NCBI RefSeq assembly: GCF_023148685.1
Contig: NZ_JAHXNL010000006.1
Span: 38,907-102,906, forward strand
Length of the DNA stretch: 64,000 nt
Direction of reading: 5' to 3'
Origin: Georgenia sp. EYE_87
GTDB lineage: Bacteria > Actinomycetota > Actinomycetes > Actinomycetales > Actinomycetaceae
A model generated the notes under the pieces. The model did no database searches. It worked only from the letters and a program-made list of their open reading frames with translations, and was not told the DNA's origin. The position numbers and the translations under genes are program-made. Shown piece after piece: positions 18,473 through 26,485 of the stretch. The first letter of the stretch is position 1, and each line of letters begins with the position of its first letter.

Positions 18473-19737
18473 AGCAGGCTCTCCCCTCGTAGCACGGCGG
18501 TGATGAGCTCGGTGGCCTGCTCCGGGCTCGTCTCCGGGCTCACCGCGCGGGGCGGGTGCCAGGTCTCCTGGAGGCCGAGCGAGACCTCGTTGTACCGGGG
18601 CGTCTGCGGGCGCGGCACGGCCTGCTCCAGGGACTGCCGGATCGTCTCCGCCATCGGGAACTCCTCGACGACGCGCGGGTCGTCGTACGCCTCGATCGAC
18701 GACGGCGGGTTCCCGTTGGTCACGAAGTACTCGGCCTGGTTCTCGGGGCTGATGATGCAGGCGACGGCCTCGTAGGAGAGGTCGACGTGGTCGCTGAACG
18801 CACCGACGCCCAGGTTGATGCCGCCGACGGGCGGGGCCGACTCGGTGCCCTCGTCCACCTGGGGGTACAGCGCCCAGCCCATGTCCTCCACGACGTCGGG
18901 GGACGACTCGCTCAGGGCCGCGTAGACGAACGGCCAGTTGACCATGAAGGAGCCGTCCTCGCCGGCGAAGAGGTTCATCGAGGCGTTCTCGTCGGCCGTG
19001 GGCAGACCGGCGCCGCCCAGGCCCTCGTCGCCGATCCGGCCGATGATCTCGGCGGCCGCGCGTCCGGCGTCGGAGTCCAGCCCCAGCTCGACCTCGTCGG
19101 CGGGGGCCTCGGGGTTCGTGATGATCTCCCCGCCGGCGGAGGCGACGAGGGCGTTGATCCACACGGTCAGCGACTCCGCCTTGGTGCCCTGCACGCCGAG
19201 CAGCTTCTCCTCGCTGCTCGCGGCCTCGATGAGCTGGTCCCAGGTGACGGGCTGGCTCATGTCGAGACCCGCGCTCTCGGCCACGGACTTGCGGTACCAC
19301 AGCAGCTGGGTGTTGGCCCAGAACGGCACGGTGACGAGCTCGTCGTCCCACATCGCGGAGTCGATGGCGCCCTGCACCACGCCCTCCGTGCCGAGCCGCT
19401 GGACCTCCTCCGGCACCGGGGCCAGGAAGCCCGGCTCGGCGAGCTCGGGGACGTACGGCGGGTCCAGGCTCATGATGTCGATCGAGCTGTCGGAGGCGGC
19501 GAGGCGCCTGGCCAGCTGCTCGCGCTGGGAGGCCGCGTCGCGGGGCAGCAGCGACGTCTCGATCCGGTAGGCGCCGTCGGCCTCCTGCGTGCACTTCTCC
19601 GCGATCGCGTCCTGCCCGCCCGCGTCGGGGTTGATGTACCAGGTGAGCGTGGGCGTGCCGGCCTCGGCCGCGCACGCGGACACACCGGCGGCCATGGCCA
19701 TGACGAGGACCGCTCCCACTTGTCTGCGCCGTCGCAC
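18469..19737 (-). CDS. LpqY-like sugar-binding lipoprotein (probable trehalose importer component)
   Basis: 422-aa extracellular lipoprotein (signal ending GVSAC). It matches the pattern I recall for mycobacterial LpqY along its length: an early AIAEKC, then SLLPRDAASQREQLARRL, IDIMSLD, an asparagine-rich binding segment ANTQLLWYRK, MVNWPFVYAAL, GGINLGVGAF and the C-terminal FPMAETIRQSLEQAVPRPQT. LpqY-SugABC imports trehalose and recycles it from cell-envelope glycolipid synthesis in mycobacteria; here free trehalose uptake is the simplest inference. The GTG at 19737 has GGGAGG five bases upstream. It is the first gene of the operon and divergent from carbonic anhydrase. Confidence 0.85.
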   Translation of the reverse strand: MRRRRQVGAVLVMAMAAGVSACAAEAGTPTLTWYINPDAGGQDAIAEKCTQEADGAYRIETSLLPRDAASQREQLARRLAASDSSIDIMSLDPPYVPELAEPGFLAPVPEEVQRLGTEGVVQGAIDSAMWDDELVTVPFWANTQLLWYRKSVAESAGLDMSQPVTWDQLIEAASSEEKLLGVQGTKAESLTVWINALVASAGGEIITNPEAPADEVELGLDSDAGRAAAEIIGRIGDEGLGGAGLPTADENASMNLFAGEDGSFMVNWPFVYAALSESSPDVVEDMGWALYPQVDEGTESAPPVGGINLGVGAFSDHVDLSYEAVACIISPENQAEYFVTNGNPPSSIEAYDDPRVVEEFPMAETIRQSLEQAVPRPQTPRYNEVSLGLQETWHPPRAVSPETSPEQATELITAVLRGESLL

Positions 19738-19790
19738 GTGGCCTCCCTCAACGCTGATGGTGGAGACAGCAAACCCCCATTCACCGGGCC

Positions 19791-19808
19791 CCGCCACCGG
19801 AGTGGCGG
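19791..19808. promoter_or_regulatory. Inverted repeat in the lpqY-like/carbonic anhydrase divergent promoter
   Basis: CCGCCAC (19791-19797), loop CGGA, GTGGCGG (19802-19808) form a perfect 7-bp inverted repeat in the 92-bp region between two divergent genes. It could be an operator for either gene or a hairpin in the lpqY-like leader. Confidence 0.4.
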
Positions 19809-19829
19809 CGGCGCTGCCAAGATGGGCGG

Positions 19830-20537
19830 ATGAGCACAAACCTGACACCCGCACAGGCCTGGAAGCGACTGCAGGACGGCAACGCCCGCTTCGTCGCCGA
19901 CGCCATGCAGCACCCCTCCCAGGGCGCCGCGCACCGCACCGTCGTCGCCAAGGAGCAGCACCCGTACGCCGTTCTGTTCGGCTGCTCGGACTCGCGGGTG
20001 GCCGCCGAGATCATCTTCGACCAGGGCCTGGGCGACCTCTTCGTCGTGCGCACCGCCGGCCACGTCCTGGACACCACGGTGATCGGGTCGATCGAGTACG
20101 GCGTGGACGTCCTCGGGGCGCCCCTCGTCGTGGTGCTGGGGCACGACCGGTGCGGCGCCGTCGGCGCCGCCACCGAGGCCCTGATGACGGGCAAGATGCC
20201 CACGGGCTTCGTCCGCGCCGTCGTCGACCGGGTCATCCCCTCCCTGCTCACGCACGCCCAGCTGGCCGGTCCCGATGCTGGCGGCGGCACCGCGCGGGAC
20301 GACGGCGCGCCCGCCGTCGGCGGCTCCGCCGCAGGCGGCCCGCGTTCCGTCACGCTGCCCGATGACGACGAGCTGCGCCGCGAGCACGTTCGCGCGACGG
20401 TCCAGATGCTGCGGGACTACTCCGGCTCGCTCGCGACGTCGGTCGCCGAGGGGCGATGCGCGATCGTCGGTGTGGAGTACACGCTGGCCGACGGCACCGC
20501 GCACGTCGTCGACCACGTCGGCCCGCTCGGCGTCTGA
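19830..20537 (+). CDS. Beta-class carbonic anhydrase
   Basis: 235-aa zinc enzyme interconverting CO2 and bicarbonate. Zinc ligands are Cys52, His105 and Cys108 (GCSDSR and LGHDRCG motifs), and the Asp54-Arg56 dyad is intact. A Gly/Ala/Asp-rich insertion of about 35 residues (about 160-195) interrupts the usual fold between core helices, likely a surface loop. Most relatives are 200-215 aa. The ATG follows a CAAGAT box by 6 bases, so it may be leaderless. A 13-bp terminator stem follows 11 bases past the stop. Confidence 0.95.
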   Translation: MSTNLTPAQAWKRLQDGNARFVADAMQHPSQGAAHRTVVAKEQHPYAVLFGCSDSRVAAEIIFDQGLGDLFVVRTAGHVLDTTVIGSIEYGVDVLGAPLVVVLGHDRCGAVGAATEALMTGKMPTGFVRAVVDRVIPSLLTHAQLAGPDAGGGTARDDGAPAVGGSAAGGPRSVTLPDDDELRREHVRATVQMLRDYSGSLATSVAEGRCAIVGVEYTLADGTAHVVDHVGPLGV

Positions 20538-20548
20538 CCCGGGGGCCC

Positions 20549-20578
20549 GGGGTCGACGCCGGGCTCGGCGTCGACCCC
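20549..20578. terminator. Bidirectional terminator after carbonic anhydrase
   Basis: Perfect 13-bp inverted repeat (20549-20561 with 20566-20578) around a GGCT tetraloop, between the convergent carbonic anhydrase and TauE/SafE genes. Confidence 0.9.
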
Positions 20579-20582
20579 CAGG

Positions 20583-21335
20583 TCACACGAGCAGGTAGGC
20601 GGCGGAGAGGATCGTCAGGGCGAGCACGAGCCGTTCGAAGACCCGCTGGTCGATCCGGCGAGCCAGCCTGCGTCCCGCCAGCGCCCCGGCGACGACCGCC
20701 GGGACGAGCACCAGGTCCAGGCGCAGCGAGTCCGCGTCGATCAGCCCGAGCGAGACCGAGAACGGCGTCTTGACCAGGTTCACCGTGAAGAAGAACCAGG
20801 CGGCGGTGCCGAGGAAACGGTTGATCGAGTAGCTCGAGGCGAGGAAGTACAGGGCCATCACCGGCCCGCCCGAGTTGGCGACCATGGTGGTGAACCCGCC
20901 CAGCACGCCGTAGGTGCCGGTGACGAGCCGGCGTCCGGGCCTCGGGACCGCGCGCCGCGGCCTCGCACGCCGGACGAGGGTCAGGGCGATGAGTGCGAGC
21001 AGGATGGCGCCGATGGTGCGGCGTACGCCGTCGTCGTCGGCCACCGCGAGGAAGGCCGTCCCGGCGACCACGCCCACCAGCACCGTCGGCACCAGCCGGC
21101 GCAGGGTGGCCAGGTCGGCGTGGGCGCGGTAGGACCACACCGCGAACAGGTCCCCCACCATCAGGAGGACCAGCAGCGCGCCGGTGGAGGCGCGGGCGGG
21201 GAGGACCGCGGCGAACAGCGCGACCGCGATGGTGGCCGCCCCCGGGACGGCGGTCTTGCTCAGCCCGACCAGCACCGCGCCGAGGGTGAGGAGGGACCAG
21301 GCGAGGGCGGACAGCTCGGGCACGGGCCCGAGCAT
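20583..21335 (-). CDS. TauE/SafE (DUF81) family permease
   Basis: 250-aa inner-membrane protein with about eight hydrophobic segments in two homologous halves, each opened by a conserved Gly-rich turn (GLSKTAVPGAATIAVALF, then GGFTTMVANSGGPVMALYF). The TMVANSGGP motif is diagnostic of TauE/SafE, a family linked to export of sulfite, sulfoacetate and related anions. The substrate here is unknown. It is a single gene with a strong terminator just past its stop; PhoH lies upstream. Confidence 0.9.
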   Translation of the reverse strand: MLGPVPELSALAWSLLTLGAVLVGLSKTAVPGAATIAVALFAAVLPARASTGALLVLLMVGDLFAVWSYRAHADLATLRRLVPTVLVGVVAGTAFLAVADDDGVRRTIGAILLALIALTLVRRARPRRAVPRPGRRLVTGTYGVLGGFTTMVANSGGPVMALYFLASSYSINRFLGTAAWFFFTVNLVKTPFSVSLGLIDADSLRLDLVLVPAVVAGALAGRRLARRIDQRVFERLVLALTILSAAYLLV

Positions 21336-21399
21336 GTCACCCCGGCCGGCCGGCCCGGACGCGTGTCCACCGCGCGACCCGGGACGGCCGGCGAGCCCG

Positions 21400-22818
21400 C
21401 TACAGGTCGATACCCTCCAGCAGGTCGGTGACCAGGGCGGAGACGGCGGACCGCTCCGACCGGGTGAGCGTCACGTGCGCGAAGAGCTCGTTGCCCTTGA
21501 GCGCCTCGACGACGGCGGCCACGCCGTCGTGCCGTCCCACCCGGAGGTTGTCGCGCTGGGCCACGTCGTGCGTGAGCACGACCTTGGAGTTCTGCCCGAT
21601 CCGCGAGAGCACCGTCAGCAGCACGTTGCGCTCGAGCGACTGCGCCTCGTCGACGATCACGTACGCGTCGTGGAGCGACCGGCCCCGGATGTGGGTCAGC
21701 GGCAGGACCTCGAGCATGCCGCGCGCGATGACCTCGTCGAGCACCTCCGGCGCCACGAGGGCGCCGAGCGTGTCGTAGACCGCCTCGGCCCACGGGTTCA
21801 TCTTCTCGGCCTGGTCGCCCGGCAGGTACCCCAGCTCCTGCCCGCCGACGGCGTAGAGCGGCCGGAAGACGACCACCTTGCGGTGCTCCCGGCGCTCCAT
21901 CACGGCCTCCAGGCCCGCGCACAGGGCGAGCGCGGACTTCCCCGTCCCGGCGCGACCGCCGAGGGAGACGATGCCGATCCCGGGGTCGGTGAGGTGGTCG
22001 ATGGCGATGCGCTGCTCGGCGCTGCGCCCGCGCACCCCGAACACCTCCCGGTCCCCGCGTACCAGGCGCAGGGTGCCGTCCGCGGCGAGACGTCCGAGCG
22101 CCGACCCGCGCGGGGAGTGCAGGACGGCCCCGGTGTGCGTGGGGACCGCGGCGAGGGAGCCCGGGGTGGCGAGGTCGGCGACGACGACCTGGCCGTCCTC
22201 CCAGAGCTGCGACATCTCCGACTCGGTCAGCTCCGCCGTCGTCATGCCGGTGTAGCCGGAGTCCACGACCTGCTGGGCGCGATACTCCTCCGCGTGCAGC
22301 CCGACGGCGGAGGCCTTGACCCGCATGGGCAGGTCCTTGGAGACCACCGTGACGGCGTGCCCCTCGGCCGCGAGGTTGGCGGCGACGGCGAGGATGCGGG
22401 TGTCGTTGTCGCCCAGGCGGAGCCCGGACGGGAGCACCTGGTCGCTGGAGTGGTTGAGCTCGACCCGGACGGTCCCGCCGTCCGCGCCGACGGGCACCGC
22501 GGAGTCGAGCCGGCCGTGCGTGACGCGCAGGTCGTCGAGGAGCCGCAGCGCGCTGCGGGCGAAGTACCCGAGCTCGGAGTGGTGGCGCTTGGCCTCGAGC
22601 TCGGTGACGACCACCACCGGCAGCACCACGTCATGCTCGGCGAAGCGCAGGATCGCCCGCGGGTCGGAGAGCAGCACGGAGGTGTCCAGCACGTAGGTCC
22701 GCAGCGCGGTGCCGGCCGGTTCGGCCACTCCGAGCTCGGCGGCGACGACGGCGCCCGGGGCGGCTTCCCCGGCGGCGGCGTCGGTGGTCGGTGCGCTGAT
22801 GGTGCGATCGATGCTCAC
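21400..22818 (-). CDS. PIN domain-PhoH ATPase fusion (PhoH2 type)
   Basis: 472-aa fusion of a PIN RNase domain and a PhoH P-loop helicase. The PIN domain spans about 38-165 with acidic active-site residues in [19 protein letters not shown] and GDNDTRIL. The PhoH domain carries Walker [10 protein letters not shown] (K294), [27 protein letters not shown] and a final arginine region. Mycobacterial PhoH2 is an RNA helicase/RNase normally paired with a short upstream antitoxin; I see no antitoxin gene here. The GTG at 22818 has GGAGGGAG upstream. A long, hairpin-rich leader precedes it. Confidence 0.93.
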   Translation of the reverse strand: MSIDRTISAPTTDAAAGEAAPGAVVAAELGVAEPAGTALRTYVLDTSVLLSDPRAILRFAEHDVVLPVVVVTELEAKRHHSELGYFARSALRLLDDLRVTHGRLDSAVPVGADGGTVRVELNHSSDQVLPSGLRLGDNDTRILAVAANLAAEGHAVTVVSKDLPMRVKASAVGLHAEEYRAQQVVDSGYTGMTTAELTESEMSQLWEDGQVVVADLATPGSLAAVPTHTGAVLHSPRGSALGRLAADGTLRLVRGDREVFGVRGRSAEQRIAIDHLTDPGIGIVSLGGRAGTGKSALALCAGLEAVMERREHRKVVVFRPLYAVGGQELGYLPGDQAEKMNPWAEAVYDTLGALVAPEVLDEVIARGMLEVLPLTHIRGRSLHDAYVIVDEAQSLERNVLLTVLSRIGQNSKVVLTHDVAQRDNLRVGRHDGVAAVVEALKGNELFAHVTLTRSERSAVSALVTDLLEGIDL

Positions 22819-23006
22819 GAGAGCTCCCTCCGGCGCCTGCGGCGCCGAGTCAGCTGCGCCGTGGGCCGCGCGGAGCGCGCGGCCCGGGCACTGTGGTGGG
22901 CGCGGCAGGCCGACCCAGGCGGGGCCGGCGGCCCCTCCCGTCCGCAGCTGGCTGCTGCATGGGCTGACCTCCCGGAGGACGGCAGGTGTGCCGCCCGTCA
23001 CAGCTG
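22819..23006 (-). promoter_or_regulatory. Long structured leader of the PIN-PhoH gene
   Basis: About 180 bases separate the promoter candidate from the GTG. They contain two perfect hairpins: CGGCGCC-TGC-GGCGCCG (22831-22847), which ends just upstream of the ribosome site, and a 9-bp stem 22863-22871 with 22877-22885. I do not recognise a known riboswitch; post-transcriptional control is possible. The upstream end also serves as the 3' flank of the prenyl synthase gene. Confidence 0.4.
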
Positions 23007-23034
23007 ACGCTAGATCCCCACGGGCCACCGGCAA
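23007..23034 (-). promoter_or_regulatory. Promoter candidate for the PIN-PhoH gene
   Basis: Minus strand TTGCCG (23034-23029), 16-bp spacer, TAGCGT (23012-23007). It lies about 190 bp upstream of the GTG. Confidence 0.45.
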
Positions 23035-23093
23035 GTCGGGACACGCCAGACGGCCGAAGTGTTCACCTCACCGAAACACGCCGCTCACAGGCC

Positions 23094-23855
23094 CTACCGG
23101 CCGAGCCTGCGCTCCCGCTGGGCGTAGTCGCGCAGGGCTCGCAGGAAGTCGACCCGGCGGAAGTCGGGCCAGTACGCCTCGCAGAAGTAGTACTCGCTGT
23201 GCACGGACTGCCACAGCAGGAAGCCGCCGAGGCGCTGCTCGCCGGAGGTGCGGATCACCAGGTCCGGGTCCGGCTGGCCCTTGGTGTAGAGGTGGTCGGC
23301 GATGTCGTCGACGGTCAGCGACTCGGCGACGGACTCCAGGCTCTGGCCCGCCGACGCACGCTCACGCAGCATCGACCGCACAGCGTCGGCGATCTCGTCC
23401 CGGCCGCCGTAGCCGATGGCGACGTTGACCTGCATGCCGCGCACGTCCTCGGCGCGGCCCTGGGCGGCGCGCAGCCGCTCGGCGATCGGGTCCGGCAGGA
23501 GGTCGAGAGAGCCGACGACGCGGAGCGACCACCGCCCGGTGGTCGCCAGGGTCTCCACCGCGGTGGCGATGATGTCCAGCAGGTCGGCCACCTCGACGGG
23601 GTCGCGCTGGAGGTTGTCGGTCGAGAGCATCCAGAGCGTGACGACCTCGACGCCGACCTCCTCGGACCACTCCAGGAGCTCGGTGATCTTGTCGGCGCCA
23701 CGCCGGTGCCCGTGCGCGGGGGCGGTGCCCACGGCCCGCGCCCAGCGCCGGTTGCCGTCGAGGATGACGCCGACGTGCCGGGGGATGCGCTCGGGGTCCA
23801 GTGCGGCGACGAGGCGTCGCTCGTACAGCTGGTACAGCAGGTCCGGCTCTCGCAT
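23094..23855 (-). CDS. Z-isoprenyl diphosphate synthase (UppS family; short-chain type likely)
   Basis: 253-aa cis-prenyltransferase condensing IPP with an allylic diphosphate. Asp33 in VILDGNRRWAR is the catalytic aspartate of the family. DLVIRTSGEQRLGGFLLWQS and the terminal FRRVDFLRALRDYAQRERR complete the signature. The sequence follows the pattern I recall for mycobacterial Rv1086, a Z-farnesyl diphosphate synthase, more closely than the long-chain enzyme, and its divergent hemolysin III neighbour repeats the Rv1085c/Rv1086 arrangement. Product length is therefore inferred to be short. The ATG at 23855 has only a weak CGGCGG upstream. Confidence 0.93.
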   Translation of the reverse strand: MREPDLLYQLYERRLVAALDPERIPRHVGVILDGNRRWARAVGTAPAHGHRRGADKITELLEWSEEVGVEVVTLWMLSTDNLQRDPVEVADLLDIIATAVETLATTGRWSLRVVGSLDLLPDPIAERLRAAQGRAEDVRGMQVNVAIGYGGRDEIADAVRSMLRERASAGQSLESVAESLTVDDIADHLYTKGQPDPDLVIRTSGEQRLGGFLLWQSVHSEYYFCEAYWPDFRRVDFLRALRDYAQRERRLGR

Positions 23856-23973
23856 GCCGCCGCGTTGCTCCCCTCGGACGTCGTGGCGGCCCTGCGTCGC
23901 CACCTCGGCGCGGGCGCCCGGCCCTCGCTGGGGCGAGGCTACAGCGGGGCGGCCGGCCGGTGCGCGGACCGCC

Positions 23974-23995
23974 CAACCTACGGTACCGTAGGTTG
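23974..23995. promoter_or_regulatory. Perfect 22-bp palindrome in divergent promoter region
   Basis: A perfect palindrome (half-site CAACCTACGGT) spans 23974-23995 between the Z-prenyl synthase (start 23855) and hemolysin III (start 24074). Its centre contains TACCGT on either strand, a TANNNT -10 match, so a dimeric repressor of TetR type bound here would cover both divergent promoters. Confidence 0.65.
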
Positions 23996-24073
23996 CCGCC
24001 CGGGCCCGCCTCGCCGGCACAGCGGCACGCGGCCCGCCCCGGGGCCGCGCTCCCCCATCCTCCGGAGGCCCGC

Positions 24074-24757
24074 ATGACCCACGCACCTGACGACTCCTCG
24101 GTCGGTCGGTCGATCGCCGCGACCGTCAAGCCACGGCTGCGCGGCTGGATCCATGCGGGCACCGCACCGGTCGCCCTGGTCGCCGGGGTCGTCCTCGTCC
24201 TCCTCGCCCCGACCACGCAGGCGCGGGTCTCCACCGCCGTGTTCGCCCTGGCGGGCGTCGTCCTGTTCGGCACCTCGGCGGTCTACCACCGCGGGACCTG
24301 GTCCCCGCGGGCGGCGGCGACGCTGCGCCGTGCGGACCACTCGAACATCTTCCTGCTCATCGCCGGGACGTACACCCCGCTGGCCGTGCTGCTGCTGGAC
24401 CACTCGACCGCCACCGTCCTGCTGGTCGTCGTCTGGGTCGGCGCAACGCTGGGCATCCTGGCGAGGATCCTCTGGCTCGACGCGCCACGCTGGGTGTACG
24501 TCCCGGTCTACATGGCGCTCGGCTGGGTGGCCGTGGGGTACATGCCCGCATTCGCACGCTCGGGCGGACCGGGGATCGTGTGGCTCGTGGCGCTCGGCGG
24601 GCTCGCGTACATGCTCGGTGCCACGGCGTACGCCGCCAAGCGGCCCAACCCGAGCCCGCGCTGGTTCGGCTTCCACGAGATCTTCCACGTCGGCACCGTG
24701 ATCGGCTGGGGCTGCCACTACGCGGCCGTCTCGATGGCGGCGTACCAGGCCGCCTGA
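24074..24757 (+). CDS. Hemolysin III family protein (TrhA/PAQR)
   Basis: 227-aa seven-helix membrane protein of the PAQR superfamily, whose members include adiponectin receptors and bacterial YqfA/TrhA, tied to membrane lipid homeostasis. Metal-site motifs are present: SAVYHRGTW in helix 2 with ADHSNIFLLIAGTYTP, and the C-terminal HEIFHVGTVIGWGCHY supplying two His. The hemolysin name is historical. The ATG has CTCCGGAGG upstream. It shares a palindromic control region with the divergent prenyl synthase. The terminator begins inside the last codons. Confidence 0.93.
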   Translation: MTHAPDDSSVGRSIAATVKPRLRGWIHAGTAPVALVAGVVLVLLAPTTQARVSTAVFALAGVVLFGTSAVYHRGTWSPRAAATLRRADHSNIFLLIAGTYTPLAVLLLDHSTATVLLVVVWVGATLGILARILWLDAPRWVYVPVYMALGWVAVGYMPAFARSGGPGIVWLVALGGLAYMLGATAYAAKRPNPSPRWFGFHEIFHVGTVIGWGCHYAAVSMAAYQAA

Positions 24758-24776
24758 ACGGCCTCAGGCGGCCTGG
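24745..24776 (+). terminator. Terminator overlapping the end of the hemolysin III gene
   Basis: Perfect 13-bp stem (24745-24757 with 24764-24776). The left arm is the last four codons plus the stop, so the reading frame itself forms the hairpin. A further GGCGGCCTGG repeat follows. Confidence 0.8.
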
Positions 24777-24840
24777 GGCGGCCTGGGCTGTCCGACCGAT
24801 CTGGTCGGGCTGCTGCCGGGCGGGCGCTGACCCGCGCCGA

Positions 24841-24846
24841 TAGCCT
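24841..24846 (+). promoter_or_regulatory. Candidate -10 box (TAGCCT) of ppk2
   Basis: TAGCCT lies 28 bases before the PPK2 ATG, leaving room for a short leader with the ribosome site CCGGAGGGA. Confidence 0.45.
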
Positions 24847-24874
24847 CGGTCGATCACCGACCGGAGGGACCGAC

Positions 24875-26089
24875 ATGGCGGACGCCGAGAATCTGTGGAG
24901 CACCGACCCGGCGAGCGCGCTGCGGGCAGGTCCCGAGCTCGACCTGGCGACCCTCGACCGCTCCGCTACCCCCGGCTGGGAGGGCGGCAAGGGAGAGGCC
25001 CGGGCCTTCATGGCCGACCGTGGCCGGCTGCTCTCCGAGCTCCAGGAGCGCCTGTTCGCCCACGGCCGGACCGGCGGCGACAGGTCCGTCCTGCTGATCG
25101 TCCAGGGCCTCGACACCGCGGGGAAGGGTGGCATCGTCCGGCACGTCGTCGGCATGGTCGACCCGCAGGGCGTCGCGCTGCGCGCCTTCGGCGTCCCCAC
25201 CGCCGCGGAGCGGCGCCACCACTACCTCTGGCGGGTGCGCCGCGCGCTCCCCCGCCCGGGCCTCATCGGCGTCTTCGACCGGTCCCACTACGAGGACGTG
25301 CTGGTGACCCGCGTCCACGGCACCCTCGACGAGGACGCCGTGCCGAGACGCTTCGACGAGATCAACCGCTTCGAACGGCAGGTCGCCGCCTCGGGCACCA
25401 CCATCGTCAAGGTCGCCCTGATGGTGTCCTACGAGGAGCAGGGCCTGCGCCTCATGAAGCGCCTCGACCGGCCGGACAAGCACTGGAAGTACGACCCCGG
25501 CGACGTCGACACCCGGCAGGAGTGGGACGCGTACCAGGCCGCCTACGCCGACGTGCTCGCCCGCACCAGCACCGACGTCGCCCCCTGGCACGTGGTCCCC
25601 GCGGACAGGAAGTGGTACTCCCGCCTCGCGGTGACCGAGCTGCTCACCCAGGCACTCGTGGACCTCGACCTGGGGTGGCCCCGGCCGCGCTGGCGTCTGG
25701 ACGCCCAGAAGCGCCGCCTCGCCGCCACCATGAGCGCGGAGAGCCTCCGGCAGGCCGCGGCGGACGCGGAGGACGAGCTCGCGTCGTACCGCCAGGCCGA
25801 GGCGGAGTTCGCGGCGGTGGTCGCCGAGGCGGACGCCTCGCCGTCGGACGGTCGCTCTGACCTCGCCGACGGGGGAGGCCCCACGGGCACGACGGCGGCT
25901 CCCGGAGAACGGAAGGGCGGGAACAAGGCGAGCAAGAAGCCGGCGAAGAGCAGGAACGACGGCCACAAGCGGTCCACGGACAAGGCCGAGCGGTCCACAG
26001 CCAAGACCAAGAAGTCCCCGGCCAAGAACTCGCAGAAGTCCGGGAAGAAGGACGGCGGGAGGAAGAGCGGCGGCAAGAAGGGACGCTGA
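24875..26089 (+). CDS. Polyphosphate kinase 2 family protein with Lys-rich C-terminal tail
   Basis: 404-aa PPK2 enzyme that transfers phosphate between polyphosphate and nucleotides. Walker A is GLDTAGKGG at 78-86 (Lys84). The acidic/basic loop FDRSHYEDVL at 134-143 corresponds to Walker B and lid residues (Asp135, Arg136). KHWKYDPGDVDTR is also typical. The one-domain enzymes end near residue 290. Here a helical Ala/Glu segment follows (about 290-325), then about 57 residues dominated by Lys with Ser, Gly and Asn, like a histone H1 tail. That tail could bind polyphosphate or nucleic acid. Class (I, II or III) is not assigned. TAGCCT serves as a -10. Confidence 0.92.
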   Translation: MADAENLWSTDPASALRAGPELDLATLDRSATPGWEGGKGEARAFMADRGRLLSELQERLFAHGRTGGDRSVLLIVQGLDTAGKGGIVRHVVGMVDPQGVALRAFGVPTAAERRHHYLWRVRRALPRPGLIGVFDRSHYEDVLVTRVHGTLDEDAVPRRFDEINRFERQVAASGTTIVKVALMVSYEEQGLRLMKRLDRPDKHWKYDPGDVDTRQEWDAYQAAYADVLARTSTDVAPWHVVPADRKWYSRLAVTELLTQALVDLDLGWPRPRWRLDAQKRRLAATMSAESLRQAAADAEDELASYRQAEAEFAAVVAEADASPSDGRSDLADGGGPTGTTAAPGERKGGNKASKKPAKSRNDGHKRSTDKAERSTAKTKKSPAKNSQKSGKKDGGRKSGGKKGR

Positions 26090-26109
26090 GCGCTCCCACC
26101 GGTGACCCG

Positions 26110-26136
26110 GTCGGTCGGTGGCTCAGTCGGTCGGTG
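26110..26136. repeat. 11-nt core repeated with 16-bp period at a gene 3' end
   Basis: GTCGGTCGGTG at 26110-26120 and again at 26126-26136. The second copy covers the last codons of the small membrane protein gene (stop 26123-26125, minus strand). Confidence 0.65.
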
Positions 26137-26485
26137 ACTGCACCACGCGGCGCGCCCCGCCGTCGTCGGATCCGTGCTCCGGCCACCCCGGCCCGGCGAC
26201 GTCCGGGGAGTCGATCACCGCCGTGTCGTCCCGGCCGTCCCCGCGCGCGTCGCGGTCGAGCGGCCCGTCGGGCCCGCCGTCGGCCGCCGCCTCGGCGCGC
26301 TGCCGGAGCCGTTCGTTGTGGTCGACGCGGCGCATGTGCTTGGTCATGGAGAAGAACAGCGGCACCACGGCCAGGGCGAGGAGGAAGAACCCGAGGAGGA
26401 AGCCCTCCAGCCCGGGGCTGACCTCCCACGGCTCCATCTCGGCGGGCGCCGGGGTCGGCGACTCGGTCAGGAGCACGAACGTCAT
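26123..26485 (-). CDS. Small membrane protein next to mca (hypothetical)
   Basis: 120-aa protein of unknown function. A single hydrophobic segment (about 28-48, [20 protein letters not shown]) is preceded by a short acidic N-terminus and followed by a basic patch ([17 protein letters not shown]), predicting the C-terminal Asp/Gly-rich half in the cytoplasm. The start overlaps the mca stop (ATGA), so it is co-translated with mca. A comparable small membrane protein follows mca in mycobacteria, which suggests conserved linkage rather than chance. Confidence 0.75.
   Translation of the reverse strand: MTFVLLTESPTPAPAEMEPWEVSPGLEGFLLGFFLLALAVVPLFFSMTKHMRRVDHNERLRQRAEAAADGGPDGPLDRDARGDGRDDTAVIDSPDVAGPGWPEHGSDDGGARRVVQSPTD

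Noticed and set aside
22819..23093. Known riboswitch or short antitoxin gene ahead of PIN-PhoH
   Set aside because: I could not match conserved elements of the c-di-AMP, SAM, TPP or cobalamin classes, and no short frame there has a ribosome site plus an antitoxin-like pattern.
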